Positions 33,701-50,467 of a stretch of DNA of 64,000 nucleotides are shown here, piece by piece. The DNA is taken from positions 7,073,001 to 7,137,000 of the forward strand of contig OY987266.1 in NCBI GenBank assembly GCA_963920665.1, read 5' to 3'. A program made the position numbers and the translations under genes. Numbering within the stretch: position 1 is the first letter of the stretch; the number at the start of each line of letters is the position of its first letter. The stretch is from Straminergon stramineum. Its lineage: Eukaryota > Streptophyta > Bryopsida > Hypnales > Calliergonaceae. The notes beneath the pieces were generated by a model. It worked only from the letters and a program-made list of their open reading frames with translations. It made no database searches and was not told the origin of the DNA.

Positions 33701-36700
33701 TGACTACATATTGATCACTTGGGCACTAAGGGGTTAAACATTTATCATTCATCCACTAGTCTTTTGCATTAAAAGTGCATTCTAACCAACACAACACAAG
33801 ACAACATCCCAACTACAAGATTAATTAAGCATTCATTTAAATTCCTCCACAAAATGTTACAACTTATCCTCTAAACTCCCATTGTCCCTATGGGGAACAA
33901 AATGGATTTTGGGTAGGCTTGTATAACCTCAATTTTTCATGTGATTTTCAAAAACCGTTTTGTTATACAGAAAAACACATTAGTTTTTAGGGAACCTCAT
34001 TTTTATTTCAATTGGTATGTGGGAACGAAGACTATGCCACAATAACCTTATAATGTGGGAGGTCACTCAGCGAAAGAAAAAAACAAAAAAGAACTGAAAT
34101 TTTTATTTATTTATTTTCCCTCATAGATCGATTATAATTTTTTCCATTTAGATTAGTGATGTGAAAGTTATGGAGCTTCTTGTTTTGTAGGCAACCATAG
34201 AATCATCTCAAGAAACTAACATATTGAATTTGTTTTTTGACTTTGTTTTCTTAATTTACTCAAAAAAAGGTCCCACAACGTTAAGCCATGTGCTTGCTAG
34301 AACAATTCCACTATTGGGAATAGTATATATATTTTTTTAAATGGAAGGTGGTATTTGATGAAAGGAAAACCTAAATCACTGATAATTGTGACAAGAAATT
34401 GAGAATTCTAAATCCAAGTGGTGAGAATACCTAGACTATCTAGTAAGAAACATATACAATGTCTTGACATTTGAATTGGAAATTCTTAAAATCGAGTTCA
34501 AAGAATGACATTCATATGTTTTTTTTCCTTCATTTTGACATTTGAATTTTTTTAATTATGAATTTTTCAATATTTATTAGAATTAAATGAAACAAATCTT
34601 CATAAGTAGATTAAGATGATTGGCATCTATTTGAAAGATTTCATGCAAAAATTCCATTTTTTGCAATGAATTTGATGTTTATATGTTGCAAAAAATCCAA
34701 ATGTCACCTAAATATTGTTCTCTCAACAACTAGAGTTGTACTTCTAAAGAACATTCAATAGTTTCAAATGTTTACAAAAATTCTTTGAAATATATGATTA
34801 ATAGCACCAAGAGAGACCAAGATTCATTATTTGAATTTCATTACTTGAAACTCCTTATTGAGACACATTATGCATAATTCAATAACCATCTCTATTATTT
34901 GATTAACATTATCTACATCACATTACTTAGATTTACTATCCATATCCATACCTTTCCTATAATGTTGATTATATTTTCTAGAGTCTAATATCATCATTCA
35001 ATACTTGTATGTGTAACATTTATGTGTATGAAATTGTAATCGTATTTGTGCTCATATTTTTATACTTGCAAAAATCTAACTTTGAAAAAATCTCGAATGC
35101 AAAACTCTAGAGTAGAAAAGCTTTATCATTGTAACTCCTAGAACCATTATCTAATTTGTTGCAACCATTGCCATTGCCAATTCACAATATTCATTATGAA
35201 ATATTTTCCTATCATTCATTGAATTTGATGTGCACTCAACATATTTGTACATTAGATATCAATAATTCCATTTTTGTACACTCATAGACTCCTACAATCT
35301 CACTAATATATCATGTAATTTGAAAGCTTAAGAGCAATTCACATAAAGGTTTAGGGACATGGAACAAATGAAAATATATAATTAAATAGAGTTTGGATAA
35401 TCCGAGCATGAATGTCACTAGATTTTTTGATTGCTATTTAATATATATGTATCTATCAAAATTTGAAGCAAGACAATTACTAAAACTTCATTCTTATTAT
35501 TGACACCTCCATGTACAATCAATAATTTTTTTTATCACAATCCACCCTACTTGAATCCATCGGTTTCTCTCTCCCACCATAAACTCCAATTTCAAGGGCT
35601 CAAACTTCCAACTAAGACCAACATTTTTTGTGTGATGTATGTGTTAGATAGACAATGTGCATGTAGAATCCAAATATGCTAGTTTATTTATTTTTTGTAC
35701 AATGCATAAGTTTGGATAGTTTGGATATAGAATCCATATAACTATGCTAGTTTCTTTTCCAAATGGAATTCATGCTTGGTCTTGAGGTCATAAAAGCAAA
35801 TGTCACCTTATCACACTTGATGTGTTTTCTACTTGTCTTATTGAGTTGTATGTTTCTACTCTTGAAACCTCACCTTGGTCCAATAATGTCATTACAATGG
35901 GCAATCATCATTGCCTTCAACATACTATGGTTACAACCAGAGAGTTTTTGTTTTGTTTTATTTTTCAAAATATTGTGTGCAATTGCAATAGTACATACAA
36001 CAATGATGTTGACCCATTAGACCATAGATGACATCAAATTTTGAATACTATCATACTTCAGATTTTATTCATAAGGTAATCCTATTATTTAATTTTTCTT
36101 TTCTTTAATTGTATAGAAGTGACTAGAAAAGGTTTTGTCAACATAAAAAGATACTTCTCTCATATAGAATTTTCTTATGAATCTTTGCTAATTATGCCAA
36201 TAGTATTCAATTTATCTTAAAAAATTTAAGAATGCTTAAAGTATGATTCAACTTAGTATTGTCGACTAAACAATAGTTATTTAAGAGAATATAATGTACT
36301 AGTCAGTACTATAAAATTACAAAATACTTTTAGTTCCCTACATAACTTTGTTTTGTCTTTAACTAAACTAATGGGATCTTGTCCTATATTTTAAGCCTAT
36401 ATCATGGCAATCTACAATGAAAGTCTATTACATTCAAAATAATAATAATATTAAAGACTCTTACAATAATTCCACATTGCTTCCATTAATCTTCAAAAAA
36501 AATATGAAATCACTTATATTGAAGTTCATTATGAACTACAAACACTAAAAAAAAGGATTTCACTACAAATATCTTTCCTCAGAAGGAGTTGTAGTTTCAT
36601 ACAAGTTAGTTTGAAAGGAACATGTCAAGGTGACGCCAACTTTTGAACAAGAGTGGTTGCTTGTCTATGACTACGTTATATTCATGGAAACAAGAAAATA

Positions 36701-37029
36701 TAATCTTGAGTATGACCTCAGGAAAATAGACCACCTCATCTTTTGGAATAACATGCTTCCTTAGATACCCGAGATCTTTTCAATTTAAGAGAGACCCTTC
36801 TCCAACTAGTAAAGATTGTCCCGTTTGCACAATCTTTTATAGTTTTTGATTTGCTTAATATCTAGCTCCTTCGCCTTCTTGTCTTGGAGTTTGGATAGAT
36901 TGACTATCCAGTGTTTCAAAAGTTGAACTACTAGTTTTAAATATTTCATTTCCATTGAAAAGTTCTTAAAGTTTTTATTTTGAGTCCAAGACTAAGAAAC
37001 CCATTTCGTTTCCTCACTTTTTCCAACAA
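30778..37029. other. AT-rich intergenic region
   Basis: 30778-31060 is probably the ENGase 3' UTR; AATAAT-type words near 31050 could serve polyadenylation. Beyond that no gene is supported. A less AT-rich patch at 32490-32780 has a short open frame with no recognisable product. Open frames at 35500-36030 have a hydrophobic composition expected from T-rich DNA and no conserved motif. Confidence 0.4.
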
Positions 37030-37830
37030 CTAAGTTAGGCTTCAGCCAGTCCTTCCAGAAGCCACTGCAGTGGACTTGGTCTGAGCCGGCTCAAGGACAG
37101 ACAAAAAGCCTCCCTCATCCCTTCCGAGCTTGAGTGTGGCTTTGAGGTGCCTTGTTTGTCCCTCCGTCACCGATCGAGTTCCTTTTCCTCTGCAACACGC
37201 CATCAGCAGCTCCCAAGTCCTCGGTAATGCAAGCAACTCCCGCACCTTTACTCAACAGTCAAGAATAAAATAATACAAAAGAAGTCAGAAAACAAACATA
37301 CAGCCAGTCAAAAACATTACTGGTGGCGGGAGTAAAATCAAATCGAAATGAAAATCAACAAGCAGTCCAAAAAACTACTGTAGTAATGTAATGTAATGTA
37401 ATCAAATCACATCAAATCAAAATGTGAAAAGCTCAAGGCACTACGAAACTGACATTCTGCACACTCAGGCAGTACTGTTCCGTGAACTCCTGGTGACTAC
37501 TAACGTAACTTAAGCTTATCTTTCTCCGCTTTCTTTTGAACAGTAAAGTTTTTGTGGGCGTGTTCTTGTCAGGCGCAGCAGAGGCATGATCTCCGTTCTC
37601 TCAAGTGAGTGTCAGCAACAATTGCGCACCAACAGTGAGTGCGTAACTGATTAAGTTACAGTGTAAGTTTAGATCACTTCGCATTCTGGAAGCAAGCGCC
37701 CAAAAAAGCCTCCCAGATAACGCCGCGAAAGGGTCACTTATAAGCTTAACTGCCGGCTGCTGCAACACACAAACTCACAAAAGGTTGGAGTGAATTGCTG
37801 ATGGATACTACAAATGGAGAAGAATGCACT
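37030..37830. other. GC-richer island with an unrecognised minus-strand ORF
   Basis: Composition rises sharply against its AT-rich surroundings, as in gene starts elsewhere here. On the minus strand 37245-37042 is open with no ATG at its 5' end, and another minus frame over part of the same DNA is also open (reading ITEDLGAADGVLQ). Neither is a family I recognise. It may be an isolated exon, an unfinished gene start or a relic. The 37430-37830 part has a promoter-like look but no definite signal. Confidence 0.3.
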
Positions 37831-37949
37831 TCAGTTGGAACTCGTTTTTAGTCACACTCTTCAGTGCTTCTCAAATTCTGGAATCTGGAATTCTGGAATA
37901 TTAGAGTTAAAAGTAAAGTTTGTCCTTTGTTTATAAATGGGTGTCAGAG

Positions 37950-38305
37950 GAAGGTTTAACTATGAATAGTGCAAAAGAAACACGACACCAAACTCAATAA
38001 GATCTGAGTTTTGGTGCTCCCAAGTGTTTCGTCCTCTATTTTTTTTGAACTCCAGTTCTTGACTTCTTGGTCATGCAATGCACACACTTTACAATTAACT
38101 CTATTAGCTATTACAGTTGATTGTAAAGTGAACCCCAATTTGTAGTAGGGGTATTAGAAGAAGGTTTAACTAAGAAAAGTACAAAAGAAACAGAACACCA
38201 AAGTTAACTCCATAATACCAAGTTTGGGTCCAACCTTTTTTTTTTCAAACTCTGGCTCCTCGTCCCTTGTTGCACTAACTTTACAATTAACTCTATTTTG
38301 TATAT
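37950..38305. repeat. ~200-bp tandem duplication
   Basis: AAGGTTTAACTA occurs at 37951 and 38161, followed in both by AGT.CAAAAGAAAC, CACCAAA, a poly-T tract with GAACTC or CAAACTC, and CACTTTACAATTAACTCTATT or its near copy. The period is about 200-210 bp; two diverged copies. Confidence 0.75.
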
Positions 38306-38939
38306 GTCCTTGGAGAATTTGCATGTCTTGTACAAGGTATACATGTCAATGTCTCAAGGAATGATTTGGGAAAAAAGAATAATGAGATTTAGATGTTAGC
38401 AAATGAAATAGGAAGTGAAAGAAACAGGTTTAAAATTTTTTGGAGATGCTATGAATAACCATGAATTTTCAAAAGTTGAGACACATACTAATGACATTGG
38501 TTGGATTGTCTTTAATTGGACATCATTTAAAAATGCTTTAGCTTCCATTGGTTGCATCAAAAAACTCTTTTAAATCCCATAAGTTATTGTTGAAAACTTA
38601 TATTGAACTTGAAAACGTGGTTTGTTCAAGTTGGGATTCTTGAAGGCATGTTTCATATATATAGATATGCACATACTCAAGGTGCTACTAAGGGGTGTTC
38701 CTACCTTAATTAACTACTGTCCATTGGTTGCCTAGGATATGACTACAAAGTGTTATGAGTGACATTTTTGTCCCTCAAACTAAGGGAATAGATGAAGAGT
38801 TTGTTTGAGATCATTTTTAGAGAAAATTAACTCTTCAATGGAACTATAGTAGTACCCATTCATAACTTATTGACAATGTTCATTTATGAAACTTGCCTTG
38901 TCATAGAGTTCAACTTCTTTAGAGAAATTTTGTTACTCG

Positions 38940-39075
38940 ACTAAAGGTTCTCCATACTATAGCCCCCTCTCAAACTACTAAAGCCTCCTCATACTAAGGC
39001 CCTCTGCCAATTCACTAAAGCCACCTTGTACTAAAATCCTCTCCCAATTCACTAAAGGCTCTTTGTACTTGTTGA
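38940..39075. repeat. Short ~39-bp degenerate tandem repeat
   Basis: Units of the form CACTAAAG(C/G)C(T/A)C..(C/T)..(T)TACTAA(G/A).CCTCTCCCAATT recur about three and a half times. No coding role is seen. Confidence 0.6.
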
Positions 39076-40374
39076 AGCTTATATGTCTCTCCGTGTTATT
39101 AATTGCAAAACCTCTTTCCTTTCCAAACCCAACAAAGAATCTTTTTCATGGGTTATAGTTACAATGAATATGTGACTCATTGATGAATAGGTAAAAAGAA
39201 CAAATGGCTTGTAAGAATCCCTTGACAACTAGATAATTCCATCACCTAAGGAGATGAGTACTAGGAAGATGGCTTCAAATTTAGAGAATGTGACATCCTC
39301 ACCTCCGGTTGTAGTACTTCTTCTCCATCCGTTTTTGGGATTCAATGACTCCATTAGGCAGCATGTTCAAGTTGGTTGATGATGGAAGGGAGATATTGAA
39401 AAACAAGTTTTGCCTACTTTCAAAAAGCCCACCTACGTCCCAAAATACTCTTCTCCATCTTTCAAAGATATTCAAAATTCAACTCCAAGGGTTGAGTTTT
39501 GAGAAGAAGGGAAATAAAGTATTGTGATGTGCATGTGGGGGCTCCTTGAAAGTTGGCAAAACTTGGTTTTCAACCCCACCACCCATCAACCAATTCTAAT
39601 GTCCATGATTCACCAAGCCATCTTTCCAATTTTTATTTTTGTTTTTTTCTTGAAACACATGGACAATTTCCATTGAAAAGGGGAAAGAGTACACAGAACC
39701 CAACTTTCCATTTTGATGCCCACTATTCTTGCAATTGCCACCAAGATCCTTCTACTTTAGTCAGTTGACCTTACCCAAGAGTGAAAAAACCACCAAGGCA
39801 CCAAAATACGAACCTAAACCAAACTGCGGTTAGGGTACAGCCATGGTACTCCAAATTAGGGTGGCGAAGAAGGCAGCAAGGATAGCCAAGCCCAAGCCCA
39901 AGCCCAAGCCGAAGGCCCAGCCCAGGCCCAGCCCTGCCCTGATGATGATGTATGCTCATAAGTCTCGTTGCTGATGATGCGCATTAGCTCACAACCACGA
40001 TGCACATCCCCTTTAAGCGCCCACCTTCTCGTCGTCGTCGTTGGCTTTCTGCTTCTTCTTCCCAAGCAGACGGAAAGCAGAAGCAATTGCGCTCTTGCTC
40101 TTGCTCTTCCCGTCTGCGGAGACTTCCCCGCATCTCTTGAGCTTCCCACCAAGCCCAAGATCGTCCCCGCCCGTTCCCAATTGCCTTGTCTGTGCGTGTT
40201 GTGGAGAATCCCGGTGCAATTGGGGGTGGATGCGGTGTGGAGAGGGTGGAGAGCGCAGCCAAGGCGTTCTGGGGGACTCTTGTTGCATGGATTGGTGACA
40301 AGGTGCCCAGGGTTGTGGCCGGGCAGAAGGAAAACGGGAAGAAGAACGACGTGGAGACGGAAAAGGAGGCGAAC
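39076..40374 (+). promoter_or_regulatory. Upstream region and 5' leader of the AMMECR1 gene
   Basis: From about 39840 the DNA becomes GC-rich, marking the start region of the AMMECR1 gene. An ATG at 39843 opens a 40-odd codon frame with repeated Pro-Lys pairs (GCCCAAGCCCAAG repeats), stopping near 39975. It would act as an upstream ORF if it lies in the mRNA. In the AMMECR1 frame the stop at 40138-40140 is followed by no ATG until 40375, which fixes the start. Confidence 0.5.
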
Positions 40375-43706
<3,332 letters not shown>

Positions 43707-45277
43707 ATGCACTGTGAAAACTTCCTTAACATGCGGTCGTGGCACTTTTTCTCTCCCTTCTTGAATCTCCAACGGGTTCAAAGAAGAGAAATTTAGAACT
43801 GCTGTCCATTTGACCGAGTTCCAGGAGTAGTTGGCTTGGTCATGGTGCCACCTGTGACTTCAGTACAATTTCTTTCTTGTGGCTGGAATTTGCGGCTAAC
43901 CTCGAACAATTCGTTGCTGGGTGTTACCATTTTCTTCATGTTCTCAGGTGGAAGGAGCTTTTCCCAAAGTTTCCCGTCACCGAAACACCCGGGTCATTGC
44001 TTTAAAGCAACTCATTCTTAGTAGACGAGGCCATAACACCTCTCTGCTGATTTGACTGTCATTAATAATGACCTTTTGTAAATTGGTGTTCCTGAACCTT
44101 CAGAACATCTCAATCTCTCTATCATTTTTGTGAAGAATTGATATGGCTTTTGATTGGCGGATGAATCGCTCCTCCCAAGCTAATCTCTTCATTGTTCAGA
44201 TAGACGGCTGTTTCTGTTTTTATTTTGTTGTGTGATACTTTCGTAATAAAATCAATGCACTTACAGTAGTGCTATCTGACCACTCATGAGTGATTGGTTC
44301 TTTTGTTTTTCTGTTTTTCCTTTTTCTTTTCATATCTTGGTTCTTTGCGATGTTTCTATGTCTTATTGAATCTTCTGTCTTCTCAGTGTTGTATTCTGTT
44401 GCAATCACTGATCGTGTTGATGGTTTTTGTTGGCGTGTGCTGACCGGCCTTCATTGATTGAAAGCGCAGAGAGTATTCACGTTTCGAGGTATGCTCGTAG
44501 AAGTTTTTGTTTGTTTAAATAGTATTAGTGAAAGTGATTTTCTTATGTCATTCTTACTACAGAGAGTGACTTGTTTTTAGGTGTGAATATATTAGCTATA
44601 AAGGGGTGGGATATCAAAGTGGTTTGAACCCTTATGTCAATGGAGGGCCTTAAACTCATTACATATTCATCTAGTGCTTGGTGTAAATATCCCATAAAAC
44701 TCATAGTCCCTCAATTCTAAAATGATCTCGTAGTTTGACAAAATGTTTGGGATTAAGGCTAAAAGTAATGTTATTTCAACCCATTTCCATGTACTTCAAG
44801 GAAGTTATCTAGTCATTGAATCTTCAAGAACAAAAATGATCATTTTTGTATAGAAGATCTTTGTGGGACAAAAAACTTGAAATGGAATTAGAAGATTATT
44901 TTAGAATAGAGGGAGTAGTTTATTATGCTAATTTGACATTATACCAAGTCTCTTTGTAGAGAATATATGATTTTCTATTCTCTTTATAATTTAGTCAAAT
45001 TTTCAAACCTTCTAAATTCATTTGATGAATATTTAGCCATTTTGAGTGTTTGTTCTTTTCTTATTAATTTTGGTACTAATTAATCTAGCTAAATATTATT
45101 ATGATGTCTCCATTTTCAAGGGATTTCTAAAAATTAAATAATGTATCATGCTTGGACATTGTATAAATAAGCTATGATTTTTTATAATTTTTTATTCAAA
45201 ATAATTTTTTATCTATAGTACTTGTGTCATATGCATTAAATTATTTTTTGAATTCTTGTAAGTGCTTAAATCGTTTT

Positions 45278-45683
45278 GTAGGGGAGGCAATCCAATTCTA
45301 ACCATTTAAAGAGATACACATTTTTGTAAGGGAGGTTTTAATAGTGGGAAATTTTCCCATGTACAGAAATAGAGTTTATAAGATTTCCATAATTTTTTAG
45401 AATTCTATTTCTCAAAACATAATTATTAATGGACTTTTTAGTTGAAGATTCTATTCCATTTATATTGGTCATATATACCTTCCTATTTCCAACCAAGGAC
45501 TTGGTTTAAAATCCAATAATAAGGGTTGAATGTAATATTGAGTCTTGTAGCCAATTATAATGCACCACAGTGCTACTTGGAATTATGTTAGCATTAATCA
45601 TAATTAATCACCTTCTGCTTGAAATTACTCCACCTTATATTGTAATAGTGGGGCAATGATCATGAATAGGTTGCCTCCCCTAT
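45278..45683. repeat. Possible ~405-bp MITE with short terminal inverted repeats
   Basis: GTAGGGGAGGCAA (45278-45290) is matched in inverse by TTGCCTCCCCTAT (45671-45683), 12 of 13 bases. The interior is AT-rich and non-coding. Short arms alone could be chance, and no target duplication is clear. Confidence 0.4.
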
Positions 45684-45914
45684 TGTATATGTTTTTTGGA
45701 TATTATATTTTAATTTTATATCTCCTAGTAGAATGAAGGTTTATTTTTGCTTTTAAGTAATTTTAAATGAAAAAATAAATTTAATCCTAATAAGAAAATA
45801 TGATTTAAAGAAATTTTCTATTCCAATACAAGATTATTCTACATATAGCCTATTTACATCCTATCCATCTCAAAAGTATCTTATGAGAAATGATTCAAGC
45901 TTGATCTTGTGTAG

Positions 45915-46154
45915 GATGGTTCAATCAATATTGGTGAAGTAAAAGCCTATTGTAATGATAAAGAAGATAACACAAGCAATGATGAAGATAATACAATTTA
46001 TTATGAGGCAAGTGCAAGCATGTTGGAAGAATATTCAAATGAAAGTGAAAGAAGAGGAAATACACATGAAAGGCTCATAAACAACACAATTGTGATTACT
46101 CCAAGCATGAAGACATATATAGTTGAAACTATCAAAACCAAGAGAATTTTTTAG
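45915..46154 (+). other. Exon-like acidic ORF fragment
   Basis: After an acceptor-like TTGTGTAG the frame is open for 79 codons to TAG at 46152-46154. It is rich in Asp, Glu and Asn in its first half (DKEDNTSNDEDN) and ends with a more ordered Thr/Ile/Lys stretch. No ATG lies at its start and no partner exon is seen. It may be the last exon of a lost mobile-element gene. Confidence 0.25.
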
Positions 46155-46909
46155 TTGTAGAACCCTAAAGGTATGTTTTTTAATAATTCAAATTTAGTAA
46201 TCTCTTTAGTCAACATATCTTATCTCTAGTTAAAGTGTATCCATATTGGTAGTAGCTACACAATTAAGTCCACAAATACTAACATTGACTATAGTATTGC
46301 ATAAGATTAATAATGATTAGCAAAAAGTCATATTGTTTGGCTACAAAAATTATTTTTCAAACAAAAAATACATTGGCTTGACTGATACACCATTAAGGGC
46401 ACAATCATATGGTCCAAATGTAAAATAAATTGAATAGAGCGTAAAAAACAATTGAGATAGAATTTACTAGCAGAGGTGAATCTTCCAGGAAAAGATGACA
46501 AAAAACTTGTCTTCAGAAGCTAAGGAAGGATCATCAATTTCTGTTGTGTGGAGGCGCATTGAATGAATGGGCAAGTTCAATCATGTTCTCAACAGAACAA
46601 AATCTCAAATAGGAGGGAATCACAAGCAACAGATCTAGCATGATTTCTTCAGAATCTGTGTGAGATCACAATCCATAAAGCTGGATACAGGACGATAGAA
46701 TCACCAAAAATTGTCGCTAATCAACATCACCAGGAACTTTCAAAACCACTGAACACTACAACAATACTAACGGGTTTCAACTTAGTCGCTGATAGTCACA
46801 GCTTCTGGTCTCTTACAGTAATTGGTGCTCCTACCTAGTAGTGTACTCAATTTGTGCATTTCGTCTGATAGAGTCACGGGCATGCATCTCACTCCATTTC
46901 GTGGATATA

Positions 46910-49900
46910 TCATCCAATGAGCCTTCTGAGGGCAGCTGCAAGAGACGCTCCTATTGTAATATTGACAACATTGGCAACGTCATTTGTGATCTGCAAGTTC
47001 CAAAATACGCTTAGGAGAATGCCCAGCCAGTTAGCTTAAAATGATTTGGGGTGCGCAAACAATCGCTTAGTGCAAAAAGTAAATAAAAAAGACATACGAA
47101 AAAAAGTGAGCATTACAGTGAACATGGCATTTATTCAAAACACAAAAACAGGAGGCGAAACATGAGAAACTGTACCCATTCGAACCCCTCACGCCCTTGC
47201 AAAGCAGCACCAATGTAACTTTCGCAGAAGTTTGCCACTTGAGCAGCTACCACACAAATAACAGCTCCAGATTGATTCGTCTGCAATAATCGAATGATTT
47301 CTTTTACTTTCATTACAAATACCCAGCAAGCATCATCACATCAATGACCTCAGAGAGAGTTCCCTTGGGTAAATTAAAGAGATCACACTAATCCCTAACT
47401 GCTCAAATGGCCAAAAGTAAATTGTTTACGTATCAATAGGAGTTGAAATAAATCACTTAAGAAGTTTGGAAGGAAGTTGACAAAATGCAACAAAAAAAAA
47501 GGAAATCACACCCGACATCATTGAACAATGGAAATATGTTTTTAAAGCTACTACTATAATTGATTATTAGTTTCCAAAATATCGAGAATGATGACGCATC
47601 CCAAAGTTACCAGGTTGATATAGTAAGCAACTGCTGCTAAGATAACTGAGGCTACCAAGCCAGCAAATGTCCCTTCCAAGCTGACTGCGCCTTCCGTTCC
47701 CCTTGGCACAACAGAAAAATTTGTCACCAGATACCTGTTAATCAAAACAAAGCTTGTCATTCACCCAGTACAAGAGTGGCTAGGTTAGCACTCACCCAAT
47801 GAGCAATGCTAGGGGTGTCAGAGCTGGCCAGCAATTTCAAACTCTACAACGGGGCTAGTACTTTGAGGAGAGAAGAATCTTCTGGTGCTCGACTGGTAAC
47901 AAAACTGCAAATTGTGGAGCAAGAATCACGAGATCTGACACCCCATTGCAAACAAAAGTTGTAGAGAAATTTTGAAGTGAAAGAGGTTATTATTCTCACG
48001 TCGTTTTTCCAAAGGCTTTGCCAATCTCGCTAGAGATGGTGTCACTAAGTTTTGTGCAGAAGCTAGCCAAAAAGCCCAAGCGCCATAATGCTTTCCACTC
48101 AAGGCCTCCCAGTGCAGCAACGGTCGCCGCGGCGCATATTGATCCAGCTGTCCAAGATCCAAATACACTTCCTGGACCCCTTCTGCCACTTCGCTTCTCT
48201 GCAATCCCCGCTGCTTCTTTCTGTTTGATCTTCACTTTCGTAGCAAGTGTTCCCTGCAGGCGATGCCATCTATCACGGATTGAAGTTGGCGGACTAGACA
48301 AAGTGAGCCAAAATATGACAAGATTAAAAAAAACATGCCACTCTGGGAAACAATCTGATCTCCTATACTGACCCTTTTACCCACAACAACTCATCTATTC
48401 ATAAACTTGATTGGACTTGTTAGTAAGCGGTATAAACAGGGCTTGGCTAGATGTCTATGACCACTGGTCTTTGAATGGAAATGGGGTTGTTTACTGTCTC
48501 TTCTGTCCCTTCGAAGGTGGTCTCACACTCACATTGAATAATTGGACAATAAATCCCTACATACTGATAAAAAAAATTGATCTCAACAGATTTTGCCAAA
48601 GTGATCCCTCCGCAGCTCTATGCTGATCTCCCAAGAATCACGCTCCTACGTATTGATTAACCTGCTTAAGTGACCAAGTAGTGTCCTATACATCATTTCA
48701 TGGCCTCTAGCTTTGATTGAAAATGATTTGTTCTTTTCAACTGCCATTATATGATAAATCAGAGAAAGGAACTTACGAGGACAAAGTAAACAGAAACTAT
48801 GAAAGTCCCTTGCCATCCGAATGCTCGCCAGGTAAGGAGCGCCAGAAGGTATGCGCAGGCATATCCTGACAAAGAGAGTCCTGCTAACAACACTGGCGCA
48901 CCGGCTAAAAAGATTGTACTTGTGGCTATAGCCGCTGATTCCAAGCTTGGTGGTGATGCCGTAAACGCCCACTTCACGGTCTCCACAATGCCTGTCACAG
49001 CAAAATTTCAAAGTATACAGGAAACCCGGACTGTTTATCTGTGCACAAACATCCAGCGTGTAAAAGTATTCGTACACTCAGAAACACTTTTGAAACAGCA
49101 AACAATTTTTATCATTTAATACCTCATTTTTGGTGTTGGTGTACAAACTGCTTATCATTATCATACTACCATTAAAATTCGTGATTTTAGTACGACATTT
49201 ACAACCTGAAATCAATCCTGCAAATAATCTTACAAATATGCAGATTTTCCAAGTACGTCAATTATTCTGTACAAAAATTGTCATACACCTGACGTTATAC
49301 TAGTACTCTTAACTCGATGGTAGGAATTGTTGCATTTATTTACTTCTGAAAGATAGCGACGGTTTATTTGCAATGGAGTAAAGCATCACACTGAACCAGG
49401 ACGAGACCTCCGGCGAGGATTTCCTTCTTCCAACATATCTAAAAACCCTCCGGTAACTAATATTTTCACTTAGACCACTCGTAAATGATACACTTGCTAA
49501 TGCTCATTGTCTTAGCCATTTTACCAGAACTGAATTCTAAGTCCTTACAGAGCTTGCGTACTTTCATATCAATTCACTTCGTTCCTTAAATTGCAATGAA
49601 ATCATTCCACGACAGGGACTTTCTCAAAGGTTACAAAGACTTATGACTTACAACTGTACATGGAATTTGACTCAATATAACACGAATTTTGAATGAAATT
49701 GCACTTACCAGACACAGACTGTGGTGTACTGAGTCCAGCATTGGCAACCCCCACAGTTCTCAAAGACTTCTGCTTTCTCAGCTTGCTAATGTGATTGTGC
49801 AGAAAACCACCACGAAGGCCAACTCCGTCGTTAATCAATTTCAAAGAGCTGGACTTTTCCAGTGCTCTAGAACTACATTGAGTTCCTAAGCCGAGAGCCG

Positions 49901-49982
49901 AAGTTCGGGAAGACCTAATGCTTGACCTATAGGAAACTGACCACGCAGGTGGCCTCGTAGCGGCAATCTGTAAACAATTCAT
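46910..49982 (-). CDS. VTE6: VTE6-like phytyl-phosphate kinase, chloroplastic (DUF92/TMEM19)
   Basis: VTE6 phosphorylates phytyl-phosphate to phytyl-diphosphate in the chloroplast envelope, feeding phytol from chlorophyll breakdown into tocopherol synthesis. Six exons join in phase: 49982-49709, 48991-48777, 48253-48000, 47734-47611, 47280-47176 and 46990-46910; about 350 residues, close to the Arabidopsis protein. Exon 1 encodes a Ser/Arg-rich chloroplast transit peptide of roughly 80-90 residues. The rest is hydrophobic with several membrane helices and DUF92 landmarks: KLSDTISSEIGKAFGKTTYLVT, PRGTEGAVSLEGTFAGL, ICVVAAQVANFCESYIGAALQ and NDVANVVNITIG. The ATG at 49982 is the first in frame. 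TMEM19/PGR is a related family; the transit peptide favours VTE6. It diverges from the uL4m gene, start codons 485 bp apart. Confidence 0.88.
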
Positions 49983-50467
49983 GATCGGAAGCTCCGAAGA
50001 TCCACGCTTGAATATTTCTCGCCACGGATTGATCAGATCATTCTCCAATTCAACCTTACCGCTTAAACATCAGCCATTCGCAAAAAGAAATCACGAACAA
50101 ACTCAAAAAAATTTAAAATTTTTCAGAAATACTGTAGAGCATGACGAAGATAGAGCCGGAAGCGAGAAAAGCTCAATACAATCGCGCCATGGCCGCCATC
50201 GCCACAATCGCCACAATCGCTGCAATGCCAATCAAGTCCGAGCTCAATCATCCTACGTCGACTCTGTGTATCACTCTGTACAGTATATCCAGCATGAGAG
50301 TCGAGCCGTGAGATCTCTCCGCTTCATCTGCACCGTTGGTGGTTCGGGAACGGCCTTAGGGAACTTCGCACTCGAGAACGTCGGTTTTCCTGAAGCACTG
50401 GGCATGGCTGCTTGATACGAGCTTTGAGCTGATTAGCATTGAGGCTTGATTGTTGGCATTTGCAGCG
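49983..50467. promoter_or_regulatory. Shared divergent promoter region of VTE6 and uL4m
   Basis: Only 485 bp separate the two start codons, so both leaders and both core promoters must lie here. The middle part holds a GC-richer run of GCCGCCATCGCCACAATCG words (about 50188-50225), repeated in tandem. No clear TATA box is seen in either direction, in line with housekeeping promoters. Confidence 0.6.

Larger units (their letters stand above)
43707..46909. other. Intergenic region between AMMECR1 and VTE6
   Basis: The first few hundred bases are the AMMECR1 3' flank. From 44600 the DNA is strongly AT-rich. A possible foldback element (45278-45683) and a short exon-like fragment (45915-46154) are listed separately. 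Nothing else is supported. Confidence 0.45.

Noticed and set aside
35763..36031. Hydrophobic ORFs suggesting a small membrane protein
   Set aside because: Composition follows from T-rich DNA; overlapping frames are equally open and no motif is seen.
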